Of a DNA stretch of 14,387 nucleotides, positions 6,256 through 12,443 are shown piece after piece. The stretch lies in contig QNVD01000120.1 in assembly GCA_004347925.1 (NCBI GenBank), forward strand, positions 1 to 14,387, in the 5' to 3' direction. This DNA is from Hadesarchaea archaeon. GTDB taxonomy: Archaea > Hadarchaeota > Hadarchaeia > Hadarchaeales > WYZ-LMO6. The notes beneath the pieces are model-generated. The model had not been told where the DNA came from and ran no database searches. It saw nothing but the letters and a program-made list of their open reading frames with translations. The first letter of the stretch is position 1. Each line of letters begins with the position of its first letter. Both the position numbers and the translations under genes were made by a program.

Positions 6256-6423
6256 CTATCTAATCGATTCGACGAGAACCAGCCCAAGCACCGGAGGCAC
6301 CACGAGGAGCGGGTTGATTTGGATGGGCACCTGCAGGCCCACGGCCCGGCAGTACAGGCTCAGGCAGAGCTCGCCCGCCACCAGGACGGCCACCGCCTTC
6401 AGGGCAATCCTCTCCCACGTCAT
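6256..6423 (-). CDS. Two-TM mini-protein, 55 aa (member of a three-copy family)
   Basis: The sequence starts MTWERIALKAVAVLVAGELCL and has a second hydrophobic stretch (INPLLVVPPVLGLVLVESIR). It aligns with the products of 6420-6593 and 8772-8942: [TEA]W[EQK][RK].AL, first helix, a Y/VY turn with a following G, then a proline-containing second helix (P[LV].[VL].PP or YPVY.IPV) and a C-terminal R. Its ATG overlaps the stop of the 57-aa gene (ATGA), so the two are co-translated as neighbours. The family looks like alpha-helical hairpins inserted in a membrane. Major or minor coat proteins of membrane-containing archaeal viruses have this kind of architecture; this is a hypothesis, not a homology claim. 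Confidence 0.72.
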   Translation of the reverse strand: MTWERIALKAVAVLVAGELCLSLYCRAVGLQVPIQINPLLVVPPVLGLVLVESIR

Positions 6424-6593
6424 CTGCTGATTACCGAGATGACCGACGAGATCACGGGGGGAATCAGGAACACCGGGTAAATCGCAGGCGGCATCGGCTG
6501 CATCCCAGTTGCCCTGGGATAGACGTAGATGAACGCCGCCCCAAGCCCAGCCGTCCCGAGCCCGACCAGAAGGGCCTTCTGCCAGGTCTCCAT
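6420..6593 (-). CDS. Two-TM mini-protein, 57 aa (three-copy family)
   Basis: The sequence starts METWQKALLVGLGTAGLGAAF, turns at IYVYPRATG, and has second helix YPVFLIPPVISSVISVIS ending in R. It is closest to the product of 8772-8942 (MEAWKRALVAGVGTAALTAYL...YPVYVIPV...R). Its TATA lies 26 nt upstream and includes the stop codon of the 301-aa gene; the start context is GTTCTGATGG. It is the first gene of a two-gene unit with the 55-aa paralogue. Confidence 0.75.
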   Translation of the reverse strand: METWQKALLVGLGTAGLGAAFIYVYPRATGMQPMPPAIYPVFLIPPVISSVISVISR

Positions 6594-6621
6594 CAGAACA
6601 CTCTACCTATCCCTTAAAAGG
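6591..6621 (-). promoter_or_regulatory. TATA promoter for the mini-protein pair
   Basis: CCTTTTAAG on the coding strand (plus 6613-6621) lies 26 nt before the ATG at 6593. The TAA of the upstream gene at 6614-6616 is part of the TATA box. Confidence 0.68.
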
Positions 6622-7519
6622 CTTGCCCAAGGAAGACCCCCGGGTTGGTGTCCACCTGGACCTGCACCTGCGGAGGCACCGATCCGAGTATGGCGGCCAG
6701 CACCTGGCGGATGAGGTCCAGCAGCCACTGTAGGAACTCCGGCCCGAGCACCATGTGCAGCCTCAGGACGGCGTTCCTGACCATGTACGGGTAGGAGCTC
6801 GAGCCCTCGTCGGAAAGCACGAACCTCCTCGGGGAGAGAGGCCCGAACCTCGGTGTGACAAAATAGTACGTCTGGTAGGTATCGGTCACGTTGTCCTGCG
6901 AGAAGTGGAAGTCCAGGGAGGTGGAGTCATAGACGCTGAGCAACAGCCTCACCGTCCCGGTCGTCCCGGCCGTAGAGAAGGCCAGCTCCGTCTCGAGATC
7001 TATCCAGTCGGTCGGGGGCAGGGGGTAGTCCAGGCTTATATCGCAGAGGTTCTGCCCCTGGGTCCCCACCTGGCCTCCCGAGACGAGGGGGAAGAGGTAG
7101 CAGTTCCAGAGGTAGCACATGGACTCCATCCTCCAGGAGTGATCCCGCCCCAGGAAGTTCCCAAACCGCCCCGACAGCCGGTTTATGAGGTCGGACGCCA
7201 GGCGGCAACCGGCAATCCTAGCCACCGCCCCCTCCCTCCAGTAGGCGGAGCATCTGAACCAGGCGTCCTTGACCTCCGAGATGGGCCTCGAGCTCACCAG
7301 GCGAACCCACTCGAAGCCCGTCGGGGGGTCGTACTCCCGCTCCACCACCAACCCGACCGAGTTGAGCGGGCCCAGGGAGAGGCTGTAGCTGTGGTTGCCA
7401 ACCAGGACGTACTCCTGGCCGGCTGGTGCGGCGGCGAGGACCCTCCTTGCCAGCGCTATGCCTGCGACCGCCGCTGCGGAGGACCCGGCAATCAGGGCGA
7501 GCCTCCTCCGGCTGACCAT
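6614..7519 (-). CDS. Secreted/anchored virion-like protein, 301 aa
   Basis: The N-terminus MVSRRRLALIAGSSAAAVAGIALARRVLAAAPAG has a basic start, a hydrophobic helix and an A-x-A type end, so it is a signal peptide or anchor. The body is beta-rich, with five cysteines between about residues 87 and 182 (FRCSAY, AGCRLA, MCYLWNCYL, NLCDIS) that could pair. A hydrophobic helix near the C-terminus (FLQWLLDLIRQVLAAILGSV) is followed by PPQVQVQVDTNPG. ATG 7519 is chosen because it overlaps the TGA of the 49-aa gene; a GTG one codon earlier is also possible. No named family is recognised. Context and architecture suggest an exterior virion or membrane-fusion-like protein, which is speculative. Confidence 0.7.
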   Translation of the reverse strand: MVSRRRLALIAGSSAAAVAGIALARRVLAAAPAGQEYVLVGNHSYSLSLGPLNSVGLVVEREYDPPTGFEWVRLVSSRPISEVKDAWFRCSAYWREGAVARIAGCRLASDLINRLSGRFGNFLGRDHSWRMESMCYLWNCYLFPLVSGGQVGTQGQNLCDISLDYPLPPTDWIDLETELAFSTAGTTGTVRLLLSVYDSTSLDFHFSQDNVTDTYQTYYFVTPRFGPLSPRRFVLSDEGSSSYPYMVRNAVLRLHMVLGPEFLQWLLDLIRQVLAAILGSVPPQVQVQVDTNPGVFLGQAF

Positions 7520-7668
7520 CACCTCACCAGCAGCCTGATTGGGGCTGTCGGGTAGGTTGGCGGGGCTGGTCTGGCCAGCACGCTCCTGATTCCAAGCATC
7601 ACGCCCGCCGCCACCAGCCCACCCACGACCCCGTACTTCAGGGCCGTGTAGAGCCTCTCACTCTCCAT
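7519..7668 (-). CDS. Single-TM mini-protein, 49 aa, signal-like
   Basis: The sequence MESERLYTALKYGVVGGLVAA is followed by GVMLGIRSVLARPAPPTYP and a short tail ending LLVR. The stretch [LY]..AL..G..[GA] then R.VLA.PAP resembles the leader segments of the 301-aa, 171-aa and transglutaminase-like proteins, as if it were that module standing alone. It has its own TATA 26 nt upstream, and its TGA overlaps the ATG of the 301-aa gene, so the two form one unit. It may be a small virion membrane protein. Confidence 0.7.
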   Translation of the reverse strand: MESERLYTALKYGVVGGLVAAGVMLGIRSVLARPAPPTYPTAPIRLLVR

Positions 7669-7696
7669 CAGAAGACTACATTGGGCCCCTTAAATC
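7666..7696 (-). promoter_or_regulatory. TATA promoter of the 49-aa/301-aa unit
   Basis: GATTTAAG on the coding strand (plus 7689-7696), with TTTAAG starting 26 nt before the ATG at 7668. The TAA stop of the GT4 gene at 7690-7692 forms part of the box. Start context CTTCTGATGG. Confidence 0.68.
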
Positions 7697-8775
7697 CACC
7701 CGTGCCTCCTCAGTATGTGCCTTATTATCTCCCCCGCCCTCTCCCAGGTGAAGGCCCGCCTGAGCGCCTCGGCGTTCCTCGCCATCCTCTCCCTCCACCG
7801 CCCCGGGTTCTCTATCACGTCCAGGAGCTTCTCCGTCGCGTCATCAACGTCCGCCTCCCAGCCCGCCCCCGTGTGTATCGGGTTCCCCGGCAGTGAGGGG
7901 GGGTGCCCCGAGACCCTCACCGGGACCAGCAGGTGGCAGTAGTCCAGGAAGCAGCCGTCCTCGGGCACCAGCGTCGGCACGCCCCGACAGCCCGCCTCCA
8001 CGGCGACGAGCTCGAAGCCCCCGCCCCTGCTCATCACGAGGCAGGCGTCGCAGGAGTCGTAGAGGTCCCTCAGGTCCTCCGGTGGGAGCCACTCGGCGAA
8101 CTCGACGTGGCCGACCTTCCTGAGCTCCCCCAGGTAGGGGTCCTCTAGGCCTGGGTGCCTCTTGATCAGCAGCTTGACCTCCGGGTGCCTGGCCTGGACC
8201 CTCTCCATGATTTTCTTCACCAAATCCGCCCCCTTCCTGTAGCTTGAGTGAAACATGTTGAAGAACACGAGCCTGAGCCCCTTCTCCGCCTTCATCCTCC
8301 TCAGCCCCGCAATCCCTGGGTGCCTGGGCTCCCTCGGGGGCCCGCTGAAGCACCTGGGGACGCCGTGGGGGACGACGTAGACGGGCACCCTCACCCCCGC
8401 CCTCACCGCCATCCTGGCCGACCAGGTAGAGGGGACGCACAGGAACTCCATCCTGTTCGCTATCTCCACGGCCGTCTCGCCCAGCCCGTCGCTCTCCACC
8501 ACTTCGAAGGCCGCCAGCCTGCTCTCCCGCGAAAGCCTGTCCAGGAACGCCCGCCCGACCTCCGCCCTCTCCCCCGACACGCCTATGAAGGGGTACCAGA
8601 GCGGGTGGAGGATGACCTTCCGGAACCCGCCGGACCCAGCCTCCCAGAAGTCCCCCCAGTCCCTGCCGAAGACGAGGATCCCCCTCCTGACCATCTGGTC
8701 GATGTGAGACCTGGCTATGTACGTGAAGGTCACGTACTGTCGAATCGGGTAGACGTAGAGGAGCATTTGAGTCAC
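7690..8775 (-). CDS. Family 4-like (GT-B) glycosyltransferase, 361 aa
   Basis: The layout is that of a retaining GT-B enzyme. The N-terminal Rossmann half ends with VPSTWSARMAVRAGVRVPVYVVPHGVP (114-140), the usual receptor-side linker. The C-terminal nucleotide-sugar half has LRLVFFNMFHSSYRKGADLV (168-185), VKLLIKRH, EWLPPEDLRDLYDSCDACLVMSRGGGFELVAVEAGCRGVPTL. In the classical EX7E motif the second glutamate (E260) is present, while the first position (252) is glycine. Start: a GTG at 8775 that overlaps the stop of the 56-aa gene (GTGA); an ATG three codons on is an alternative. It probably transfers a sugar to a virion or host-surface acceptor in the cytoplasm. Donor and acceptor are unknown. 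Confidence 0.85.
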   Translation of the reverse strand: MTQMLLYVYPIRQYVTFTYIARSHIDQMVRRGILVFGRDWGDFWEAGSGGFRKVILHPLWYPFIGVSGERAEVGRAFLDRLSRESRLAAFEVVESDGLGETAVEIANRMEFLCVPSTWSARMAVRAGVRVPVYVVPHGVPRCFSGPPREPRHPGIAGLRRMKAEKGLRLVFFNMFHSSYRKGADLVKKIMERVQARHPEVKLLIKRHPGLEDPYLGELRKVGHVEFAEWLPPEDLRDLYDSCDACLVMSRGGGFELVAVEAGCRGVPTLVPEDGCFLDYCHLLVPVRVSGHPPSLPGNPIHTGAGWEADVDDATEKLLDVIENPGRWRERMARNAEALRRAFTWERAGEIIRHILRRHGWI

Positions 8776-8942
8776 CTGACCGCCGCCACCACCGCCGCAG
8801 CCACAGACACTGGGATGACGTAGACCGGGTAGAGCTGCCTAGAAATCTCGACCCCGGCAACCTTCGAGTACACCCACAGAAGGTACGCGGTCAGGGCCGC
8901 CGTCCCCACCCCGGCCACGAGCGCCCTCTTCCAGGCCTCCAT
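8772..8942 (-). CDS. Two-TM mini-protein, 56 aa (three-copy family)
   Basis: The sequence MEAWKRALVAGVGTAALTAYL is followed by the turn LWVYSKVAGVEISRQL and second helix YPVYVIPVSVAAAVVAAV with terminal R. It matches the 57-aa protein at 6420-6593 along its length (ME[AT]W[KQ][RK]AL..G.GTA.L.A...VY...G...YPV[YF][VL]IP). The start is preceded by GGAGG with a 5-6 nt spacer and overlaps the TGA of the 171-aa gene. It lies between a virion-like protein and the GT4 gene in one operon. Confidence 0.75.
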   Translation of the reverse strand: MEAWKRALVAGVGTAALTAYLLWVYSKVAGVEISRQLYPVYVIPVSVAAAVVAAVR

Positions 8943-9457
8943 CAACTCCTCCTGACCAGGGTAATAAGGCTCTTCGCCTCGCCCGTGCCGGAAATCAGCC
9001 TCACGCTAGTGACCCTCCCCAGGGCGTCCCTCACCACCTCGTACCTCTCCGTGAACTCGGGCGGGCTTCCGCCGAAGTACAGGCCGAAGCCCCTCACCGT
9101 CGCCGACTTGTAGGGGGAGACCAGGAGGTGGAGCCTCTCGATCGTCGGGGAACCGAAGTCCACGTTCAGGTTCTCCCCCCTCACCATGGGGGAAATCCTC
9201 TGGGAGTAGTTCACGCCCGGGTACACCTCGTCCGGCCCGTCGTTGTACAGGGTGAGCGAGACGAGGGGGACGAAGGGCGGGCGGTTGACGAAGTCCAGAA
9301 CCTCCTCCTTCCCCTCATCCCCGCCCTCCAGGCTCACCCTTATCGGGAAGAGGTATCCTGTGGGGGCATGGGCCCTGACCCTCCCGGCGAGGGCTATCAC
9401 CGAGAAAGCGCCCGCCAAGGCTCCCGCCAGAACCGCAGCGCCCCTCGACCGCCCCAT
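8942..9457 (-). CDS. Secreted/anchored virion-like protein, 171 aa
   Basis: The N-terminus MGRSRGAAVLAGALAGAFSVIALAG is followed by RVRAHAP, a basic start plus hydrophobic helix and an A-x-A-like end. The remaining ~140 residues are beta-rich. They contain VSLTLYNDGPDEVYPGVNYSQ, a 'strand-N-D-G-P-D-x-V' pattern common in phage structural proteins, and IERLHLLVSPYKSATVRGFGLYFGG. TATA AAAATAAA lies 26 nt upstream of the ATG, with start context TATCTGATGG. It is the first gene of the operon with the 56-aa mini-protein and GT4. Likely a virion exterior or membrane-attached protein; exact role unknown. Confidence 0.72.
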   Translation of the reverse strand: MGRSRGAAVLAGALAGAFSVIALAGRVRAHAPTGYLFPIRVSLEGGDEGKEEVLDFVNRPPFVPLVSLTLYNDGPDEVYPGVNYSQRISPMVRGENLNVDFGSPTIERLHLLVSPYKSATVRGFGLYFGGSPPEFTERYEVVRDALGRVTSVRLISGTGEAKSLITLVRRS

Positions 9458-9483
9458 CAGATACTCCTATTTTGCTTTATTTT
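9455..9483 (-). promoter_or_regulatory. TATA promoter of the 9457 operon
   Basis: AAAATAAA on the coding strand (plus 9476-9483) lies 26 nt before the ATG at 9457. It overlaps the end of the 35-aa ORF. Confidence 0.62.
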
Positions 9484-9584
9484 GCATCAGACTCCTCTGC
9501 TGGAGAGGGAGTGAAGGGAATTTTCTGTATCTTCAGCTCGCCCGTCTGCGCGTCCACCACCACCTGGGTCGCCTCCTCCTCCAT
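9477..9584 (-). CDS. 35-aa small protein downstream of the adhesin gene
   Basis: The ATG at 9584 overlaps the TGA of the adhesin gene (TGATGG), as in other coupled pairs of this window. The product starts MEEEATQVVVDAQTGELKIQK and ends PFTPSPAEESDAK. It is acidic and has no membrane segment. The VVVDAQTGELKIQK strand pair resembles short accessory pieces next to virion genes. The coupling supports it as real; the function is not known. Confidence 0.55.
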   Translation of the reverse strand: MEEEATQVVVDAQTGELKIQKIPFTPSPAEESDAK

Positions 9585-10087
9585 CACACCATCGCCCCGA
9601 AAATAATAATCCTTGACCCTCTGCCGATGGCGTTTGTCGCCGATGACTGGAAATCCAGCCTCGTTACATTCGAGACCGGGGCGTAGTAGGAGCCCGAGTA
9701 GAGGACGTTAGCGACATTCGAGACGTACCTCGTGCACCTGACGTGGTACCTTGGGTGGTAGTCGGGGTCGAGTCCCAGGATTATCTCGCATAGGGCGTTG
9801 GAGAGCGAGGAGAGGTAGGCCACCAGGGGGAGGTTATACCTATTGGCACTAATCTCGATTCCGCTCGAAACAAGGGTCTGGCAGTAGTAGTTCGCCTTAT
9901 TCAGGTCCCCGTTCACGAAGAGGTAGTAGTCCGAGCTGCTCGAGGAGGTGTTCTTGACCGAAAAGATGATGAGGTAGAACCTGTGCTCTAGGATGTTCAG
10001 CCCATCAAAGGTCACCAGCGTCGAATCCGACGGCACCCTAAGCTCGGCAACCTTCCTGATCCCAGCCCTGTACCATAGGTCTATCAC
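9584..10087 (-). CDS. Adhesin / receptor-binding-like jelly-roll protein, 167 aa
   Basis: A beta-rich protein with FDGLNILEHRFYLIIFSVKNT, then DYYLFVNGDLNKANYYCQTL at 53-72. The 'Y-hydrophobic-[VI].N.[ST]S ... L.[FV]NGD....NYY.Q.L' pattern recurs in phage tail-tip and tail-fibre head domains and in archaeal-virus adhesins. The C-terminal part has repeated strands (ALCEIILGLDP, RYHVRCTRYVS, RIIIFGAMV). It begins with GTG at 10087, overlapping the TAG of the tail-fibre gene by one base. The neighbouring fibre gene and this organisation suggest a spike or fibre assembled from both. Receptor unknown. Confidence 0.72.
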   Translation of the reverse strand: MIDLWYRAGIRKVAELRVPSDSTLVTFDGLNILEHRFYLIIFSVKNTSSSSSDYYLFVNGDLNKANYYCQTLVSSGIEISANRYNLPLVAYLSSLSNALCEIILGLDPDYHPRYHVRCTRYVSNVANVLYSGSYYAPVSNVTRLDFQSSATNAIGRGSRIIIFGAMV

Positions 10088-10587
10088 TATGTCTTGACCG
10101 CCTTGATTTCGAGGTGCCTCTGGTACGCCGTCCCTCCCGTGGTCTTCAGCCTGATGGAGATTGTGTGCAAGCCGGTGGCGAGGTTGGAGATGTCAGCCGT
10201 CCCCCTCGAGGTGGCGTAGGTCGTGTCCGTGTAGCTCAGCTCGAGGCGGGGGGATGTCTCCGCGTCAACGAAGAGCCCGACCGTGGCCGTCTGGCCGGTG
10301 GTGTCCACCCTGGCCTCGGCCACCACCTCGAGCGTCTTCCAGTTCATGCTCTCAACCGTGGTGTCCTTGTAGAAGTTGAACTTCTTGATTTCCTCGTAGG
10401 CGGTGCTGGTGGTGGATACCTCCGTGTCGTCCCCCAGGATGTGCTCCGACTTGAGCGATGGGACGGCCTTGGCGGGCGTCACCGCCCCGTCGGCTATCTT
10501 CTCCGTCGTGACGGCACCGTCCACCAGCTGGGCCGTACCGACCGAGTTGGCCGGGGGAATCCTGCTCCAGAGCTCTACCGGAGGCAT
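10087..10587 (-). CDS. Tail-fibre-like protein with GAVTxxKIADGAV repeat, 166 aa
   Basis: Residues about 14-45 (NSVGTAQLVDGAVTTEKIADGAVTPAK) carry the short repeat that links shaft segments in many phage tail-fibre proteins. The C-terminal half is a beta-sandwich (TLEVVAEARVD, ATVGLFVDAE, RLELSYTDTTY, LHTISIRLKTT). Start ATG 10587; a TTG directly before it is the only other choice. The TATA lies 26 nt upstream, overlapping the stop of the GT2 gene. The organisation implies a trimeric virion fibre; assembly partner is probably the following adhesin. Confidence 0.78.
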   Translation of the reverse strand: MPPVELWSRIPPANSVGTAQLVDGAVTTEKIADGAVTPAKAVPSLKSEHILGDDTEVSTTSTAYEEIKKFNFYKDTTVESMNWKTLEVVAEARVDTTGQTATVGLFVDAETSPRLELSYTDTTYATSRGTADISNLATGLHTISIRLKTTGGTAYQRHLEIKAVKT

Positions 10588-10614
10588 CAATTAATAGGTT
10601 AAATCCCTTAAAAT
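10585..10614 (-). promoter_or_regulatory. TATA promoter of the fibre/adhesin unit
   Basis: ATTTTAAG on the coding strand (plus 10607-10614), with TTTTAAGG starting 26 nt before the ATG at 10587. The box adjoins the TGA of the GT2 gene. Confidence 0.65.
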
Positions 10615-11402
10615 CACCTCTGGGTGTGCCTCTCCCAGCTCCACCCGAAGAAGGTAATCCTCCTCCCCGAGGTCCCTATCACGGCGTCCGGGACGAACCG
10701 CATCCCGCCCCGCCTCAGCCCCGCCACCCTCCTGGCGAAGTCGTTGTCCTCGTGGAAGATGTACCTGAAGCCCCCCACCCTGAGGAAGTCCTCCCTCCTC
10801 ACCATCTGCGTCCTAGAGGGCACCCTCAGGTCCATCCCGAGGTTCTGAACGTGCCACCACCAGCCGAGCTCCGGCCGGTCCGCCAGCACCTGCATGGGGT
10901 GGGTGACCGCCGCCCCCCTCATGAGCACCTGGTACAGCCTCTCCACGGCGTGCCACTCGAAGATCGTGTCGGCGTCCGTGAAGAGCAGCACGTCATTCCT
11001 CGCCTCCGCCCCTCCCCTGTTCCTGGCCTCCGCGACCCCCGTCGTCCAGATGTGGGGCTCGTCCTCCGAGCCCTCCCTCCCCCAGAGGAACTCCCCCTTT
11101 GGGGAGTACAGCACACGGCAGCCGAAGCTCTCTGCTATCTCCACCGTACCGTCCCTGCTCCCCGAGTCCACCACTATGATTTCGTCCGGGACCACCGTCC
11201 CGTTGAGCAGGCTCCTCAGGCATCCCGGCAGGTACTTCTCCTCCTCCAGGGCCGGAATCACCACCGAGACCGGTATCCTCCTCTGCTCGGGGGCCCTCTC
11301 CTCAACCGCCCTGAGCACCCTCCTCCTCAGGTACTCGTGATGGGCCTGGAGCGTCCCGAAGAACGCACCCGCCCCCGCAAGGATTGCCTCCAGCCAGCCC
11401 AT
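10614..11402 (-). CDS. Family 2 (GT-A) glycosyltransferase, 262 aa
   Basis: Catalytic motifs are clear: VSVVIPALEEEKYLPG (45-60), IIVVDSGSRDGT (75-86), TDADT with the metal-binding D-x-D (142-146), and HEDNDFARRV with the catalytic acidic pair (217-226). It ends RRITFFGWSWERH. The first ~40 residues (WLEAILAGAGAFFGTLQAHHEYLRRRV) form a hydrophobic or amphipathic anchor before the domain. ATG 11402 is supported by a GGAGGTG about 10 nt upstream and by a TATA-like GATAAAGG at -26. The 5' end overlaps the 3' end of the 199-aa ORF by 101 bases. Likely transfers sugars onto lipid or protein at the cytoplasmic membrane; donor unknown. Confidence 0.88.
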   Translation of the reverse strand: MGWLEAILAGAGAFFGTLQAHHEYLRRRVLRAVEERAPEQRRIPVSVVIPALEEEKYLPGCLRSLLNGTVVPDEIIVVDSGSRDGTVEIAESFGCRVLYSPKGEFLWGREGSEDEPHIWTTGVAEARNRGGAEARNDVLLFTDADTIFEWHAVERLYQVLMRGAAVTHPMQVLADRPELGWWWHVQNLGMDLRVPSRTQMVRREDFLRVGGFRYIFHEDNDFARRVAGLRRGGMRFVPDAVIGTSGRRITFFGWSWERHTQR

Positions 11403-11901
11403 CAGAACCTACCACCTCCGCCTTTATCTCCCTCCTCTCTATCCGCCTGGAGAGGAACTTCCCCGCCTCGGAGAGGAGCTGGCTCCCCTCCCTCTCCCAC
11501 CACTCCCTGAAGGTCCTCACCACCCTCCTGATTTCGGCCATCGTCCTCTTCACCTCCCTCTCGTCCACCTTGGAGAGCAGCACGTCCACCTTCTCCACCA
11601 TCTCCATGAACTTCCCCCCCAGGGGGGTCTCCAGGAAGCCCTTTATCATGGCCGAGCCGAAGCCCAGGTTCTCTATTTGGTAGAGGGTTATCTCCGTACC
11701 TATTATCGACGCCAGGGCACCACCGAAGGAGATGGAGCCGATCCACTTCACGAAGTCGTTGTTCATGAGCGTGCCGGCGAGCATGAGCACGACGCAGGGC
11801 AGGCAGAAGGACACGTACCACAGCCTCTTAATCCTCCTCTCCCTCCTCAGGTCCTTGAAGTGCCTCTCCACCAGACCGCCCAGCCTAGCCCTCCTCGGCA
11901 A
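11302..11901 (-). CDS. Two-TM protein with charged coiled coil, 199 aa
   Basis: Basic N-terminus (RHFKDLRRERRIKR), two membrane helices (about 27-46 WYVSFCLPCVVLMLAGTL and 53-75 WIGSISFGGALASIIGTEITLY), then a long charged helix (95-155, MEMVEKVDVLLSKVDEREVKR...FREWWERE). The last ~33 residues (after KAEVV) overlap the GT2 gene out of frame and look unlike a structured domain (GGNPCGGGC). The start is uncertain: a TTG at 11901 overlaps the zinc-ribbon stop, and a GTG at 11871 is an alternative. It resembles accessory membrane proteins with a cytoplasmic coiled coil. No family is recognised. Confidence 0.65.
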   Translation of the reverse strand: MPRRARLGGLVERHFKDLRRERRIKRLWYVSFCLPCVVLMLAGTLMNNDFVKWIGSISFGGALASIIGTEITLYQIENLGFGSAMIKGFLETPLGGKFMEMVEKVDVLLSKVDEREVKRTMAEIRRVVRTFREWWEREGSQLLSEAGKFLSRRIERREIKAEVVGSDGLAGGNPCGGGCVLRDAPGPSRVPEEEGAQGG

Positions 11902-12421
11902 CCCTCATCCACCCCCCGCACTTCGGGCACATCAGCCTCCGTCCGACCAGGGAGATGGCCCCCTTCTCCTCCCTGAGCTCGTAGACCACCGGGACCTGCA
12001 CCGGGTCCAGGGGCAGGAGTTCGTGGCACCTTGGGCACTCGACGTCCACGTTCGGCGGGTCCACGTAGTCGGACAGCCAGAAGTAGCAGTAGGCGCAGGT
12101 CAGGTTCAGGTACCTCCTGACCTCCGGCCTCTCTAGGACTCCCTTCAGCTCGGGCCTGTTCTCGAGGAAGAGCTGTATCAGCTTTGGGACGTTCGTCAGG
12201 TACTCCTCCAGCTCCCTCCAGTTCGACTTGAGCAGGACGACCGCCCCCATCCTGACGGCGGGGCTGGCGAGGTGGAACCTCTCCACCAGGTCCTTTATCG
12301 GGTTGTAGTTCTCCCTGGCGGCCTTCTCGAGGTCCTCCGGTGCCAGCCCCGAGAGGAACTCCCTTATCCACCCCCTCGCCCTCTCGGGGGAGGACCTCGC
12401 CTCCTCTATCCCCTTCCGCAC
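11885..12421 (-). CDS. Zinc-ribbon protein, 178 aa
   Basis: The N-terminal ~105 residues are helical (FLSGLAPEDLEKAARENYN, VERFHLASPAVRMGAVVLLK, ELEEYLTNVPKLIQLFLENRPEL). The C-terminal third has three CxxC pairs: C109/C112 (CAYC), C129/C132 (CPRC) and C165/C168 (CPKCGG). The first two fit one zinc ribbon; the third may complete a second site. GTG 12421 is used because no ATG/GTG/TTG exists further upstream in frame; a GAGGAGGAG precedes it without a spacer. It follows the 56-aa gene in one unit. Nucleic-acid or protein binding is plausible; function unknown. Confidence 0.7.
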   Translation of the reverse strand: MRKGIEEARSSPERARGWIREFLSGLAPEDLEKAARENYNPIKDLVERFHLASPAVRMGAVVLLKSNWRELEEYLTNVPKLIQLFLENRPELKGVLERPEVRRYLNLTCAYCYFWLSDYVDPPNVDVECPRCHELLPLDPVQVPVVYELREEKGAISLVGRRLMCPKCGGWMRVAEEG

Positions 12422-12443
12422 CTCCTCCTCGGACAGGTTTCCC

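Noticed and set aside
9465..9492. Short ATG frame with TCTGATG context upstream of the 171-aa gene (ATG CAA AAT AAA GCA AAA TAG)
   Set aside because: Only six codons inside the promoter; the same bases are better explained as the end of the 35-aa ORF and the TATA box.
11402..11821. 139-codon frame ending exactly at the GT2 start
   Set aside because: Its translation is G/E/R-rich and unstructured; the 199-aa frame gives two membrane helices and a coiled coil. The stop position is noted as a possible frameshift hint only.
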